A stretch of DNA of 32,796 nt from a virus: the IMG/VR virus record IMGVR_UViG_3300021486_000035, positions 1-32,796 of that record, one strand, 5' to 3'. Shown here piece by piece: positions 7,652 to 15,485 of the stretch. The translations under genes were made by a program, and so were the position numbers. Under the pieces are notes generated by a model, which worked only from the letters and a program-made list of their open reading frames with translations, was not told the origin of the DNA and did no database searches. The first letter of the stretch is position 1. Every line of letters begins with the position of its first letter.

Positions 7652-8194
7652 TTATTTTTCTAGCCCATCTAATAGACTGTCTAAATTCTCTTCAGGTTCA
7701 GCTGTAATATCAAAATCAACAGGGGTTTCTTCAAATTGACTTTCCACAGCTTCATAAGCTTCCAATCCTCTACCTAAAATTTTGAGCAATTCTTTTAATG
7801 CAAAAGTTTCTGCAGAATGTAATGCTTTATTGAGATTTGTATATTCATTCAATTCACAAGCTCCTACTACATCAATAAATCTATTTTCAAGACCATGAGG
7901 AGTTTCTACTTGAAAATGAAATCTAAAAGAACGAACAACTGCTGTCTTTTTTACTGTTCTATTAATTCTGCTAATGTTTATTTCATATTCTACTAAATCA
8001 TAACCTTTTGATTCTATTGATATATTAATTCCAAAAAAATCTGAAAGAAAACGATGCACTACAGGTTGTGGAACATAAGGAACATTTATAGTTTTAGTTT
8101 TAGTAATTTTTTTAAATGTTCTTATGTCTGCAGAATTAATATCTTTACTTGGTGCTGAAACATGCACTATTCCATATTGTTTTGTTTCACTCAT
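7652..8194 (-). CDS. Possible Rad52-superfamily-type single-strand annealing protein
   Basis: This 180-aa protein has a beta-rich core (about 35-120) followed by ALHSAETFALKELLKILGRG (about 123-142). This resembles the helix in Rad52/Erf/Sak-type annealing proteins, where a run of Ala/Lys-rich residues precedes a glycine-ended turn. The C-terminus is acidic and ends EENLDSLLDGLEK, similar in style to tails that recruit or mimic single-strand binding proteins. If right, it would anneal complementary single strands in the recombination system encoded downstream. The match is a pattern only and other DNA-binding roles are possible. The start ATG at 8194 follows a clear GGAGTGA. Confidence 0.35.
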   Translation of the reverse strand: MSETKQYGIVHVSAPSKDINSADIRTFKKITKTKTINVPYVPQPVVHRFLSDFFGINISIESKGYDLVEYEINISRINRTVKKTAVVRSFRFHFQVETPHGLENRFIDVVGACELNEYTNLNKALHSAETFALKELLKILGRGLEAYEAVESQFEETPVDFDITAEPEENLDSLLDGLEK

Positions 8195-8198
8195 AAAA

Positions 8199-9380
8199 TC
8201 ACTCCTTTACTAAATTTGTACTTATTATAGGTAAAATTTCACTCATATAATCATATACAAAAGGACTTTTTCTAATTTGATATCCAAAACCTAAATTTGA
8301 ATCCAAAAGAAACTTAATTTTCCTAAAGGCTTCATAAATAGTGTATTGTGATTCATTAGCTATTTCTTTTGCATATTTAATTTTTAATGTTTTAAATTTT
8401 CTTAACTGTAAAAAAGATGTATATGTATCCTTAAATAAACTTTTATAATATTTAAGTATTATTTCTTGATTAGCTATATCTGAATAAATATGATTCAACT
8501 TCTTAATTACTTTGCTTACTTCTTGTGCTTTATTTTGAATTTTAACTATATCTGTAAAAAGAAGCTCCCATAAATAATCAATTTTCAAATAAAAGATTTT
8601 TTTTGTAGGAGATTTACGAATAGTATCAGATAAAGCTCCATATTTTATTCTTTTAATATGATGACTTAATTCTATTTTATTTATAAAAATTTTTCCATTA
8701 ATTTTTACATAGTACGGAATTTTTAATTCTCTATATAAATCACCATATGTATTAAAGTTATAAATTTCTTTTAATTTTTTAGTTATAAGAGAAGGATTCT
8801 TAAAATAACTTTCAGGTGAAGAATATACCCATCTATATTTATTAATAGTTAGAAGTTTTGCTTTGTGCAATAATTTTACTGGAATTTGGTATAAACCAAC
8901 AAAATCTAAAGGAACATAAAAATAAAAATTTCTGAAAAAAATAGTTTGTGGTTTGTTATTTATAATTACAGGAATATCTGGTTTATAAAACATTATTATT
9001 TTAGGCACAAGAATTGATGAATGAACAAGTGATGAAACAAAATAAGGATAAATAAACAAACTAATTTTCTCTTTTGTATAACCAAAGAGTTTTTTATAAA
9101 ATAAATTTAAAAATTTGAGAAAATCCTTTTTATCTACACCATAAACAATGGCTGCATAATTACTTTGCTCATCTAGTAATTTGTAAATATGTTTAATTTG
9201 ACCATAATTTATCAATTTTCCTTCTGCTGGGAATTTTGAAGTAATTAAATGCAAGTTAGAAAGAAACAATAATAATCGTTCTTGTATTTTGTTTAACTCA
9301 GAAGATGAACCTAATAATAAAATATTTTTTACTTCTTCAGGTTGCCTTTTCAATAGTTCTTTTAAAAAAGATTGTTTCAT
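8199..9380 (-). CDS. Hypothetical protein, 393 aa, first gene of the left arm
   Basis: No family is recognised. The protein is rich in Lys, Tyr, Phe and Ile and looks soluble. The N-terminal region has ILLLGSSSELNKIQE, a hydrophobic strand followed by a small-residue loop that only loosely recalls a nucleotide-binding turn (no GKT/S). The C-terminal third is helical (about 280-375). A strong AAAGGAGG precedes the ATG at 9380. As the first gene leftwards from the large non-coding region it is well placed to be expressed early or to act on that region, for example as an origin or control protein; this is inference from position only. Confidence 0.75.
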   Translation of the reverse strand: MKQSFLKELLKRQPEEVKNILLLGSSSELNKIQERLLLFLSNLHLITSKFPAEGKLINYGQIKHIYKLLDEQSNYAAIVYGVDKKDFLKFLNLFYKKLFGYTKEKISLFIYPYFVSSLVHSSILVPKIIMFYKPDIPVIINNKPQTIFFRNFYFYVPLDFVGLYQIPVKLLHKAKLLTINKYRWVYSSPESYFKNPSLITKKLKEIYNFNTYGDLYRELKIPYYVKINGKIFINKIELSHHIKRIKYGALSDTIRKSPTKKIFYLKIDYLWELLFTDIVKIQNKAQEVSKVIKKLNHIYSDIANQEIILKYYKSLFKDTYTSFLQLRKFKTLKIKYAKEIANESQYTIYEAFRKIKFLLDSNLGFGYQIRKSPFVYDYMSEILPIISTNLVKE

Positions 9381-9574
9381 GTATAAACCTCCTTTATTAT
9401 TTGACTCTTGATATAGAATATTTGTTTAATTTCTTTATTTTCCTTATCAATACAAGTATACATGAAAAAGAGCATGATATATTAAGGAAAAGTAACAATT
9501 TCTTTATTATTATATTATAATTAGAATGGCTAAAACTTGCTTATAAAAAGGATTACAAAAATTAGATTTTTGAG

Positions 9575-9592
9575 TTGTTCCCTAAAAACAGT
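9575..9592 (-). repeat. Control-region motif copy 1 (minus orientation)
   Basis: TTGTTCCCTAAAAACAGT on the plus strand, reading ACTGTTTTTAGGGAACAA on the minus. It is an exact 18-base direct repeat of the copy at 10963-10980, 1388 bases away. Confidence 0.8.
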
Positions 9593-9700
9593 TTTTTTAT
9601 TAAGCTAAATTTTCGTCCACATTACATTGAATTTAATATTGACATTAATTCTCAATAAGAAAAATTTTTAATTTGGAGTTTTTTTGTCAGAATTACTTAA

Positions 9701-9718
9701 TTCAGTCGAATGACTGAA
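9701..9718. repeat. Perfect inverted repeat, possible operator or hairpin
   Basis: TTCAGTC and GACTGAA are separated by GAAT. It is a perfect 7-bp dyad near the left part of the control region. No T-run follows on either strand, so it does not look like a terminator; it could be a regulator-binding site. Confidence 0.4.
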
Positions 9719-9780
9719 AAATAGAAAAACGGAAAAGGGCTATATAAAAGAAGTTTAAAACATTGAAATTTTTCAAAAAT

Positions 9781-9850
9781 GGTTTTAAATCTCTATTGAA
9801 AGCAATCTATAAGCCAATTTCCTTAATTTGTTATGTATCTGGGGAACGAC
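9781..9850 (+). repeat. Extended control-region element A
   Basis: A 70-base element starting GGTTTTAAATCT and ending with the motif TTATGTATCTGGGGAACGA (9831-9849). It aligns without gaps to element C (10325-10394), 42 of 70 identical by hand count, concentrated in the first 20 and last 20 bases. A small ATTG-AAAG-CAAT hairpin lies at the same place as a stronger hairpin in C. A TTGTTAACAA palindrome follows at 9852-9861. Confidence 0.6.
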
Positions 9851-10007
9851 CTTGTTAACAATTGCTGTGTTTAGGATAAAAAGGGAATCACAAAGATTTG
9901 AAATTTAGCAAAAAATTAGAAAGTAAGGAAAGCTTACCAAAAACATGTTTTTTGGCTTAGTTTATAAATGTTGCAAATTAGCTTCAGTAGAGAAAAACAA
10001 ATTGTTA

Positions 10008-10026
10008 CTATGTTTATGGGGAACGA
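10008..10026 (+). repeat. Control-region motif copy B
   Basis: CTATGTTTATGGGGAACGA, differing from copy C at only two positions. The upstream 50 bases are less similar to elements A and C, though a CAAATTAGCTTCAG stretch recalls the CAAAGCAGCTTTTG of C. The sequence 25-60 bases downstream is loosely similar to that after A. Confidence 0.65.
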
Positions 10027-10324
10027 GTTATGTAAATGGCTCTGGAACAAAAAAAGTGAATACGACTTTGTGAAATTTTCTTTGAGAAAAAAATAACAAT
10101 GTGAATTAACTCTTTTGCATAAAATTATTAATATTTATGTAAAATTCATATGAGATAGAATAGTAGCAGGATATGACCATAATTCTTTCTTTATTAGGTT
10201 GTATTTTGTTAATAATATAATACACAAAATAAAACTTAATGTAAATATGGGGGTTTGAGGGTCGTTTACATAATATTAACACAAAATGCTGAAACTCTTT
10301 CTACTAAAGCCTTTTAGGCATTTG

Positions 10325-10394
10325 GGTTTTAAATCTATATCAAAGCAGCTTTTGATGAGACATTTAGGCATCTACTATGTTTTTAGGGAACGAG
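10325..10394 (+). repeat. Extended control-region element C
   Basis: Starts GGTTTTAAATCT and ends with the motif CTATGTTTTTAGGGAACGA (10375-10393). It contains a hairpin TCAAAG-CAGC-TTTTGA. The 9-mer TTTAGGCAT occurs just before it and again inside it. A terminator-like hairpin starts 8 bases after the end, which suggests that this copy may be the end of a short transcript. Confidence 0.6.
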
Positions 10395-10401
10395 AGCATT
10401 C

Positions 10402-10435
10402 AAAGAGGCTAAAAAAGCCAACTTTTTATTTTTGT
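10402..10435 (+). terminator. Possible Rho-independent terminator in the control region
   Basis: GGCT-AAAAA-AGCC (10407-10419), extended by AAAG/CTTT pairing across a small internal loop, is followed by TTATTTTTG. It reads on the plus strand just after element C. The stem is short, so efficiency is uncertain. Confidence 0.4.
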
Positions 10436-10962
10436 TCATATTGGAGCAATAAAATAGTAATAAAAAAAAGAGTATTTTTTTGCTTTTAGAGTAAAAAACA
10501 TAAAATTAATACAAAAAGAGAATGCTGAATGTTATCACAATGTTAGCAAATATTACAGCTTCATTACAAGAGGAGAATAAACATCGCAAATCTGCATTTT
10601 TTTGTAAAAGAATAAAATTAAGCAAATGTAACATTTCCTTCTTTTGAAACCTTTTGTGTTTCTAATATATTACTATTTAATATGATTCTACGGTTATAAA
10701 ATTTATAAATCTGTGAATCTATTAGCTAATTACAGGTCGATTTTACATTTGTAATATTTAAATTTTAGTATTATATATTTATATATAAGTACTAAAGTAC
10801 ATAAGATCTACTGGAAAACAGGTGGATTTTAGCAAATTCTTTTATAGAAAGAATTATAAACGATTTAAAACTTTATAGAAAAAGAATGTAAATAGTTAAT
10901 TTTTTTTATTTTCAAACTTGAGTTCCCTTATATTAGCTGCTTTCAAATGAAAAAACAGTAAA

Positions 10963-10980
10963 TTGTTCCCTAAAAACAGT
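10963..10980 (-). repeat. Control-region motif copy 5 (minus orientation)
   Basis: Exact match to the copy at 9575-9592. A partial sixth copy (AGTTCCCTTA, 10921-10930) lies about 40 bases to its left next to AGCTGCTTTC, the complement of the GAAAGCAGC-like box found in element C. The copy lies about 175 bases before the small terminase start. Confidence 0.75.
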
Positions 10981-11153
10981 CAAAATTTACAGAAACCTTA
11001 TTATAAGTAAGTTTTACACAATTTATAAAATTTTGTATATTAAAAAAGTAATACATTTAATAATATTGTTACAATAAATTTACATTTTCTTCACTAAAAA
11101 AAGGTATTTTTTGACCCGTATATATATGAGAGGGAAAAAAAGGAGGTTTTCGT

Positions 11154-11639
11154 ATGACAAGTACTTTATCTTTAATGAATTATTATAAAATTGCTTTATT
11201 ACGTGCCCTTGATATTCCTAAATCTAAAATAATAGAACAGGTTGGTATAACAGAAAAGGTTTATGATATTTTATTAATGGATGAAAATTTTAATAAAGCA
11301 GTATCTGTTTTTAAGGAAGAATTAAATTCAGATTTATATAATGCTTTATATAAAGATAAAAGTTCTTTAGATTTTGTTATAAAAAAGAAAATGGTTAATT
11401 TGATTTTAATTGCAGAAAAAGAAGCAGATTTTTTACGTTCTTATATTATGGAACATACTAATGATTTTAATGCTAAGGAATTATCTATGTTGATTTCTAC
11501 ATTAACTAAGATAACTAATTTACTTAGAAATTTATTACGTGATTTGTCAACTGTAACTAACGAAAAAGGCAAACAAAAAAAGGAGGAAATATCTAATATT
11601 GTTCGTAATTTGAAGGAGTCGGAGTCAAATGAAAAATAA
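11154..11639 (+). CDS. terS: Small terminase subunit (putative)
   Basis: This 161-aa protein is the first gene of the late arm and lies just ahead of the large terminase, the usual place of the small subunit that recognises phage DNA for packaging. The N-terminal 50 residues read as a helix-turn-helix (YYKIALLRALDIPKSKIIEQ followed by VGITEKVYDILLMDENF), in the style of small terminases. The central part is helical and would form the ring, and the C-terminus is charged. A perfect AGGAGG is placed 8 bases before the ATG. The family is not certain from sequence alone; order and the helix-turn-helix carry the call. Confidence 0.55.
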   Translation: MTSTLSLMNYYKIALLRALDIPKSKIIEQVGITEKVYDILLMDENFNKAVSVFKEELNSDLYNALYKDKSSLDFVIKKKMVNLILIAEKEADFLRSYIMEHTNDFNAKELSMLISTLTKITNLLRNLLRDLSTVTNEKGKQKKEEISNIVRNLKESESNEK

Positions 11640-12018
11640 TACTTTTACGTCTAATCTTTATTTAGGAGTTGCTTTTTTATATGTAGGAAAACCAAATAGT
11701 CTTTTGTACAAATTCAAAAAAACCATGAGTGATATTTTTCCTATAACAGTTGAATTTCCTTTTTTGAAAGCAAAAATTACAGATGACAAATTAATTCTTG
11801 GCAATAATACATTTATAATTCTTAAACGAAATAATTTGATTGAGTATGAAGATAAATATTGTATTTTAGTGCCCTCGATGTTGATTGATAGTGATATAAA
11901 TTTTTTGCTTATAGGTACAGATAAAGATAATATTTTTGGTTTTATAATGTTTTTTGATGATTCTACATATACTAGAGTACTTGAATTTATGTCTAATAGG
12001 GGGGAATCGGATGGCTGA
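11629..12018 (+). CDS. Hypothetical protein between terminase genes, 129 aa
   Basis: No family is recognised. It overlaps the small terminase by 11 bases and the large terminase by 8, with its own AAGGAGTCGGAG before the ATG, so it is a real coupled gene. The protein is beta-rich with alternating hydrophobic residues (FLLIGTDKDNIFGFIMFF at about 90-107). It could be a packaging accessory protein or a second small-terminase component; this is inference from position. Confidence 0.65.
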   Translation: MKNNTFTSNLYLGVAFLYVGKPNSLLYKFKKTMSDIFPITVEFPFLKAKITDDKLILGNNTFIILKRNNLIEYEDKYCILVPSMLIDSDINFLLIGTDKDNIFGFIMFFDDSTYTRVLEFMSNRGESDG

Positions 12019-13591
12019 AATTTCAATTGCACGCAAAGACCCAATACCTATTCCAGACTCCCCAGAAGAATACAAAAAAGCTGTAAAAAAGGCATATTCT
12101 GATATTAAGTTTTTTACTGAAAAAATAATGGGGTATACATTTCCTAAACATTATTCTATTTGGTATAGTTTAATGAAAAAACACAATAGATTGGTTGTAT
12201 TAGCACATCGTAGTAGTGGAAAAACAGTCTTTTTTAGTTACATATATCCTTTATGGGTTATTTTTCGTGGAGATTGTAATGAAATTTTGATTATAGCATC
12301 AATAGCACAGGAATCTAGTCGAATTTTAGAAAGACTTCGTACTGAAATAGAAACTAATCCGTGGTTAAAACATCTTGAGAATAAAAGAGGTACTTGGACA
12401 ACTAGACGTTTTGTTACTAAACCCGATAAGGTTAATAGTAGAGGTATTGAAGTAAGTTCAATGGGTTTAAAGTCAGCAAAACGTGGTAGACATCCTCAAT
12501 TGATTATTATAGATGATTTGTTACAGGAACAAAATAATATGCCTATGAACGATGTTCGTTATAAATTTAATTATGTTATTTTAAATATGTTGTCTGATGA
12601 TAATGCAAAATTATATATGGTAGGAACACCAATATCTTTTGATGATATATATACAGATTTGAAAGATAATCCTAAATTTAAAGTGGCAGAATTTCCTGCT
12701 TTGGATGAAAATGGAAATCCCTTATGGAAAGAATTTTGGACGTTAGAAAAATTAGATGCTAAAAGAGAAGAAATTACACCAACTGTTTTTGCAAAAGAAT
12801 ATTTATTGAAACCTGTTTCTCCTGATACAGCAGTTATAAAAGCCGAATATATTCAAGAGGCTGCAAGGAAATTAGCCGTTTTAGGAACAAAGCCTAAAAA
12901 TCCATTATATACTGTTATAGGGGTTGATTTTGCTTTTAGTGAGGCTAAGAGAGCAGATTTTACAGTAATAACAGTTGTTTCTAAAGTAAGAAGTACATAT
13001 AAAGTTGTAGATGTTTGGAGAAAAAAAGGCACATCTATGTCTGAAATTCAAGAGGTTTTAGCTTCTTTTTGGGAACGTTATGATGCAGATGTTATTATAG
13101 CTGAAGACACAGGACAGCAAAAGGGAGTTGTTAAAATGCTTCAAGATGCAGGTTTTTATGTTTTACCAATAAAAGTTACAAGATATACTAAAAATGATAT
13201 TATAGGACGTTTAATTTTTGAATTTGAAAAAAAAAGAATAGCTATTCCAGCAAATAAAGGTTCTAAAAAAACTCTTGAATATTATAGGGTATTAAGTGAA
13301 GAATTAACAGGGTTAATTAATGTAGAGAATAGATATAAATCGGTTGCAAGACACGATGATACAGTTATGAGTTTGGCTTTTTGTATATATTACATGGTAC
13401 AAAATGAAGCTTCTTTAGGTGCTTTACATAATAAAATGGAAACGGTGGATAAAAAGTATTTGGATGAAATGGTTTCTAATTATGAGGACAATGAAGAACT
13501 TGCTAATGAAGAAAAAAGTTATTGGGACGCTTTATGGAATGATGAGTTAAGTGCTATTGACAGAGATATTATTTCTAGTGATGAATGGTAA
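12011..13591 (+). CDS. terL: Large terminase subunit (packaging ATPase and nuclease)
   Basis: This 526-aa protein shows a classical terminase layout. Walker A is AHRSSGKT (65-72), Walker B LIIIDD (164-169) and the coupling motif VGTP (204-207). The C-terminal RNase H-like nuclease has catalytic acids at GVDFAFS (D306), IIAED (E365/D366) and ARHDD (D449/D450). It pumps phage DNA into the prohead through the portal and cuts it. The open frame begins at 11954, but the ATG at 12011 is preceded by G6 (11999-12004) and keeps the usual short N-terminus, so it is chosen. It overlaps the upstream stop by 8 bases. Confidence 0.93.
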   Translation: MAEISIARKDPIPIPDSPEEYKKAVKKAYSDIKFFTEKIMGYTFPKHYSIWYSLMKKHNRLVVLAHRSSGKTVFFSYIYPLWVIFRGDCNEILIIASIAQESSRILERLRTEIETNPWLKHLENKRGTWTTRRFVTKPDKVNSRGIEVSSMGLKSAKRGRHPQLIIIDDLLQEQNNMPMNDVRYKFNYVILNMLSDDNAKLYMVGTPISFDDIYTDLKDNPKFKVAEFPALDENGNPLWKEFWTLEKLDAKREEITPTVFAKEYLLKPVSPDTAVIKAEYIQEAARKLAVLGTKPKNPLYTVIGVDFAFSEAKRADFTVITVVSKVRSTYKVVDVWRKKGTSMSEIQEVLASFWERYDADVIIAEDTGQQKGVVKMLQDAGFYVLPIKVTRYTKNDIIGRLIFEFEKKRIAIPANKGSKKTLEYYRVLSEELTGLINVENRYKSVARHDDTVMSLAFCIYYMVQNEASLGALHNKMETVDKKYLDEMVSNYEDNEELANEEKSYWDALWNDELSAIDRDIISSDEW

Positions 13592-13609
13592 AAGAATAGG
13601 GGGGTTTTT

Positions 13610-15091
13610 ATGGATACTGTAGCATACACTAAATTGTTTGGAAAAGATTTAAATAAGATTAGAAGAAATAAGAAAGCAGAATCAAAATCTTTCAATAAAG
13701 ATCTTGCTTTAATTAATTGGTATAAGCGTATAAATATATTGAAATTTAATAAGAAATATTTACGTGATCCAAGGTTACAAAAAGCAGCATTTTTGTTAAC
13801 AGCTTTAATTTTAGGAAGTAAGTATAATATTATTGTAAAATCAAAAGAAAAAATTTCCCCTAAAGAGGGAGCAAAGTTTTTTAGAGATGTTTTTGAAAAG
13901 AAAAATATTTCTAGAATGCTTGAATCCCTTCCTAATTCTTTAACTTCCGTTTCAATTATAGAAAAGTTAAAAAAGCTTGTTAAAAGTGAAGAAGAAAAGT
14001 TACTTTTAGATGAAATTGCTAGTAATGTTACTAATGTATATCAAATTGAAGAAATGATAAATGAATTTTTGAAAAGAGTAGAAATAACTTCTGTTCTTTT
14101 TTATGGTTTGAAGGAAGCTATTTTACTCGGAGATAGTTTTTTTGAAATTGTATATGATTCTACTGGGATACTTACTATTGACAAATTAGATTTTACTCGT
14201 GTTTTACCTAAATATTCAAAAACAGGAGTTATTTTATCGTGGTATTATTCTTCTTTAGTAGATGAAAAGGCAATTGTTTTTTATCCCTATCAGATTTTGA
14301 GATTTAGTTTTAATGTAAATGGGGATATTGGAGAGGGTTTGTTTTTTAATACTAAGGATATAAATAGATTAGCACATAAAATGGAAAGACTTATGGCTAT
14401 ATCAAGGGAAACAAGGTCAATTCAAATTAGGTTACATAAACCTAATTATGCTGAATTACCAGAAAATTATCGTAGGTTATTGACTGAAGAAGAAGTTGAA
14501 AATTACAAAGTAAAATTTGTAAATTCATTAAGAAAAGCAATGAATGTAGATATAATTTCTAATGGTCTTTTTACAGTAGATACAGTAAAATCTGATGGTG
14601 CAACTTTTAATGAAATAAAAGATGTAGATTTTATTAATCAATTATTTGAAATAGGATTACTTATACCAACTGGGATAATAGATAGCGGAAGTAAGGTAGA
14701 TAGAGCAACTATGGATTTGCAGATAAAGTTTCTTAAAGGTTTAGTTTCTTTGCTTGAATGTGAAGCAAAGAGAGCTTTGGAACAATTAATAAAGACTGAA
14801 TTATATTTAAAAAATATTGATTTAGATAAATATGAGATATTTATTTCTTTTGATAAGTCAGCTTTGCTTGACCAATTAGATGCTTCTAAGATTGTTACTA
14901 GAATTAAAAATAAATATAATGATTTTCCAGAGCCTATTTTGGCTTCTATTATGGGGTATAGTTGGGATGAATTTAAAGATGCTAGAATTAAAGAATCAGA
15001 TTTTTATTCAAATTTTGCTAATAGAAAAAAGAAAGAAGAATCTATTGATGATTTATTGGATGATGGATTAGAAAAAGATGATAAAGAATAA
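13610..15091 (+). CDS. Portal protein
   Basis: This 493-aa protein directly follows the large terminase. The region 165-250 (GLKEAILLGDSFFEIVYD, LDFTRVLPKY, KTGVILSWYY) is typical of portal proteins, with the later stem/crown part containing a helix-rich segment and INQLFEIGLLIPTGI (about 344-358). The portal forms the dodecameric ring at one vertex of the head through which DNA passes and to which connector proteins attach. Length fits T4 gp20- and SPP1 gp6-type portals. The ATG at 13610 follows G6 (13599-13604) with 5-base spacing. The C-terminus is acidic (DDLLDDGLEKDDKE). Confidence 0.82.
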   Translation: MDTVAYTKLFGKDLNKIRRNKKAESKSFNKDLALINWYKRINILKFNKKYLRDPRLQKAAFLLTALILGSKYNIIVKSKEKISPKEGAKFFRDVFEKKNISRMLESLPNSLTSVSIIEKLKKLVKSEEEKLLLDEIASNVTNVYQIEEMINEFLKRVEITSVLFYGLKEAILLGDSFFEIVYDSTGILTIDKLDFTRVLPKYSKTGVILSWYYSSLVDEKAIVFYPYQILRFSFNVNGDIGEGLFFNTKDINRLAHKMERLMAISRETRSIQIRLHKPNYAELPENYRRLLTEEEVENYKVKFVNSLRKAMNVDIISNGLFTVDTVKSDGATFNEIKDVDFINQLFEIGLLIPTGIIDSGSKVDRATMDLQIKFLKGLVSLLECEAKRALEQLIKTELYLKNIDLDKYEIFISFDKSALLDQLDASKIVTRIKNKYNDFPEPILASIMGYSWDEFKDARIKESDFYSNFANRKKKEESIDDLLDDGLEKDDKE

Positions 15092-15105
15092 TGGAGGTGT
15101 TGTGT

Positions 15106-15456
15106 ATGAATAAGGAAGAAAAAGTTCGTGAAGAAGTTAAACAGGAAGTTGAAGGAGAGGTTTTAAAAGCACCAGAACCAGAAGAAGCTCCTGAGCCAGA
15201 ATTTGCTTTTGAACTTGTTGTGAGAAAAAATCTTAATGGTGAACTTAACTTTTTTATAACTAATGGAACTCAGAAAGAGGTTTCTTTTTATGAAATTATT
15301 GCAGTACTCGAAAATGCAAAGTTAGAGCTTTTCGGAAGAGGAGTATCAAATTCTGTTTTAAGTATGTTACTCCCATCTTCAGGGGATAAGAAGGAAGATA
15401 AAAAAACTTCTTCTGTTCCAAAGTCAAAAAGCAAGAAATTTAAACCTAAGAAATAG
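15106..15456 (+). CDS. Small charged protein between portal and protease, possible prohead-core component
   Basis: This 116-aa protein has a Glu/Pro-rich N-terminus (to about 33), a folded middle (about 34-88, FAFELVVRKNLNGELNFFI) and a Lys/Ser-rich basic tail (98-116). An ATG at 15091 exists, but GGAGGTG directly after it points to the ATG at 15106. Its position between portal and protease matches that of the small core genes 67/68 in T4, and its charged ends fit a core protein that is later removed; this is an inference from synteny. Confidence 0.6.
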   Translation: MNKEEKVREEVKQEVEGEVLKAPEPEEAPEPEFAFELVVRKNLNGELNFFITNGTQKEVSFYEIIAVLENAKLELFGRGVSNSVLSMLLPSSGDKKEDKKTSSVPKSKSKKFKPKK

Positions 15457-15485
15457 TTTAATATATAAAGAAGGGGGGGATTTAT

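Larger units (their letters stand above)
9381..11153. other. 1.77-kb non-coding divergent control region (candidate origin, promoters or small RNAs)
   Basis: No supportable gene lies between the leftward start at 9380 and the rightward start at 11154. The only longer open frame (10286-10489) has no ribosome-binding site and crosses a repeat. The region contains five copies of a GTTTTTAGGGAAC-core motif in two orientations, a 7-bp inverted repeat, a possible terminator, a near-perfect -35 (TTGACA at 9639) without a good -10, and extreme AT tracts around 10740-10800 and 10850-10910 that could act as melting elements. Divergent promoters for both arms must lie here. Position next to the small terminase also allows a packaging site. 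No tRNA or CRISPR array is seen. Confidence 0.7.

Noticed and set aside
9639-9667. Sigma-70 promoter with perfect TTGACA -35
   Set aside because: No acceptable -10 sequence at 16-18 bases; AT-rich background makes isolated hexamers unreliable.
10286-10489. 67-codon plus-strand open frame in the control region
   Set aside because: No ribosome-binding site, composition not protein-like, and it crosses repeat element C and the terminator hairpin.
9575-10980. CRISPR array formed by the control-region repeats
   Set aside because: Copies are in both orientations, unevenly spaced (roughly 180-590 bases apart) and only partly identical, with no cas genes. Not a CRISPR array.
9575-10980. Mobile element bounded by the exact 18-base direct repeats
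   Set aside because: No transposase or integrase lies between them, and the same motif also occurs three times inside in the other orientation, so they are members of a repeat family rather than target-site duplications.
11658-12044. 128-codon minus-strand open frame opposite the terminase junction
   Set aside because: It mirrors a well-supported plus-strand gene with overlaps and ribosome-binding sites; no start signal of its own.
13729-13736. TATAAATA late-promoter-like sequence inside the portal gene
   Set aside because: It is explained by ordinary Ile/Asn codons in an AT-rich gene and has no gene start downstream.
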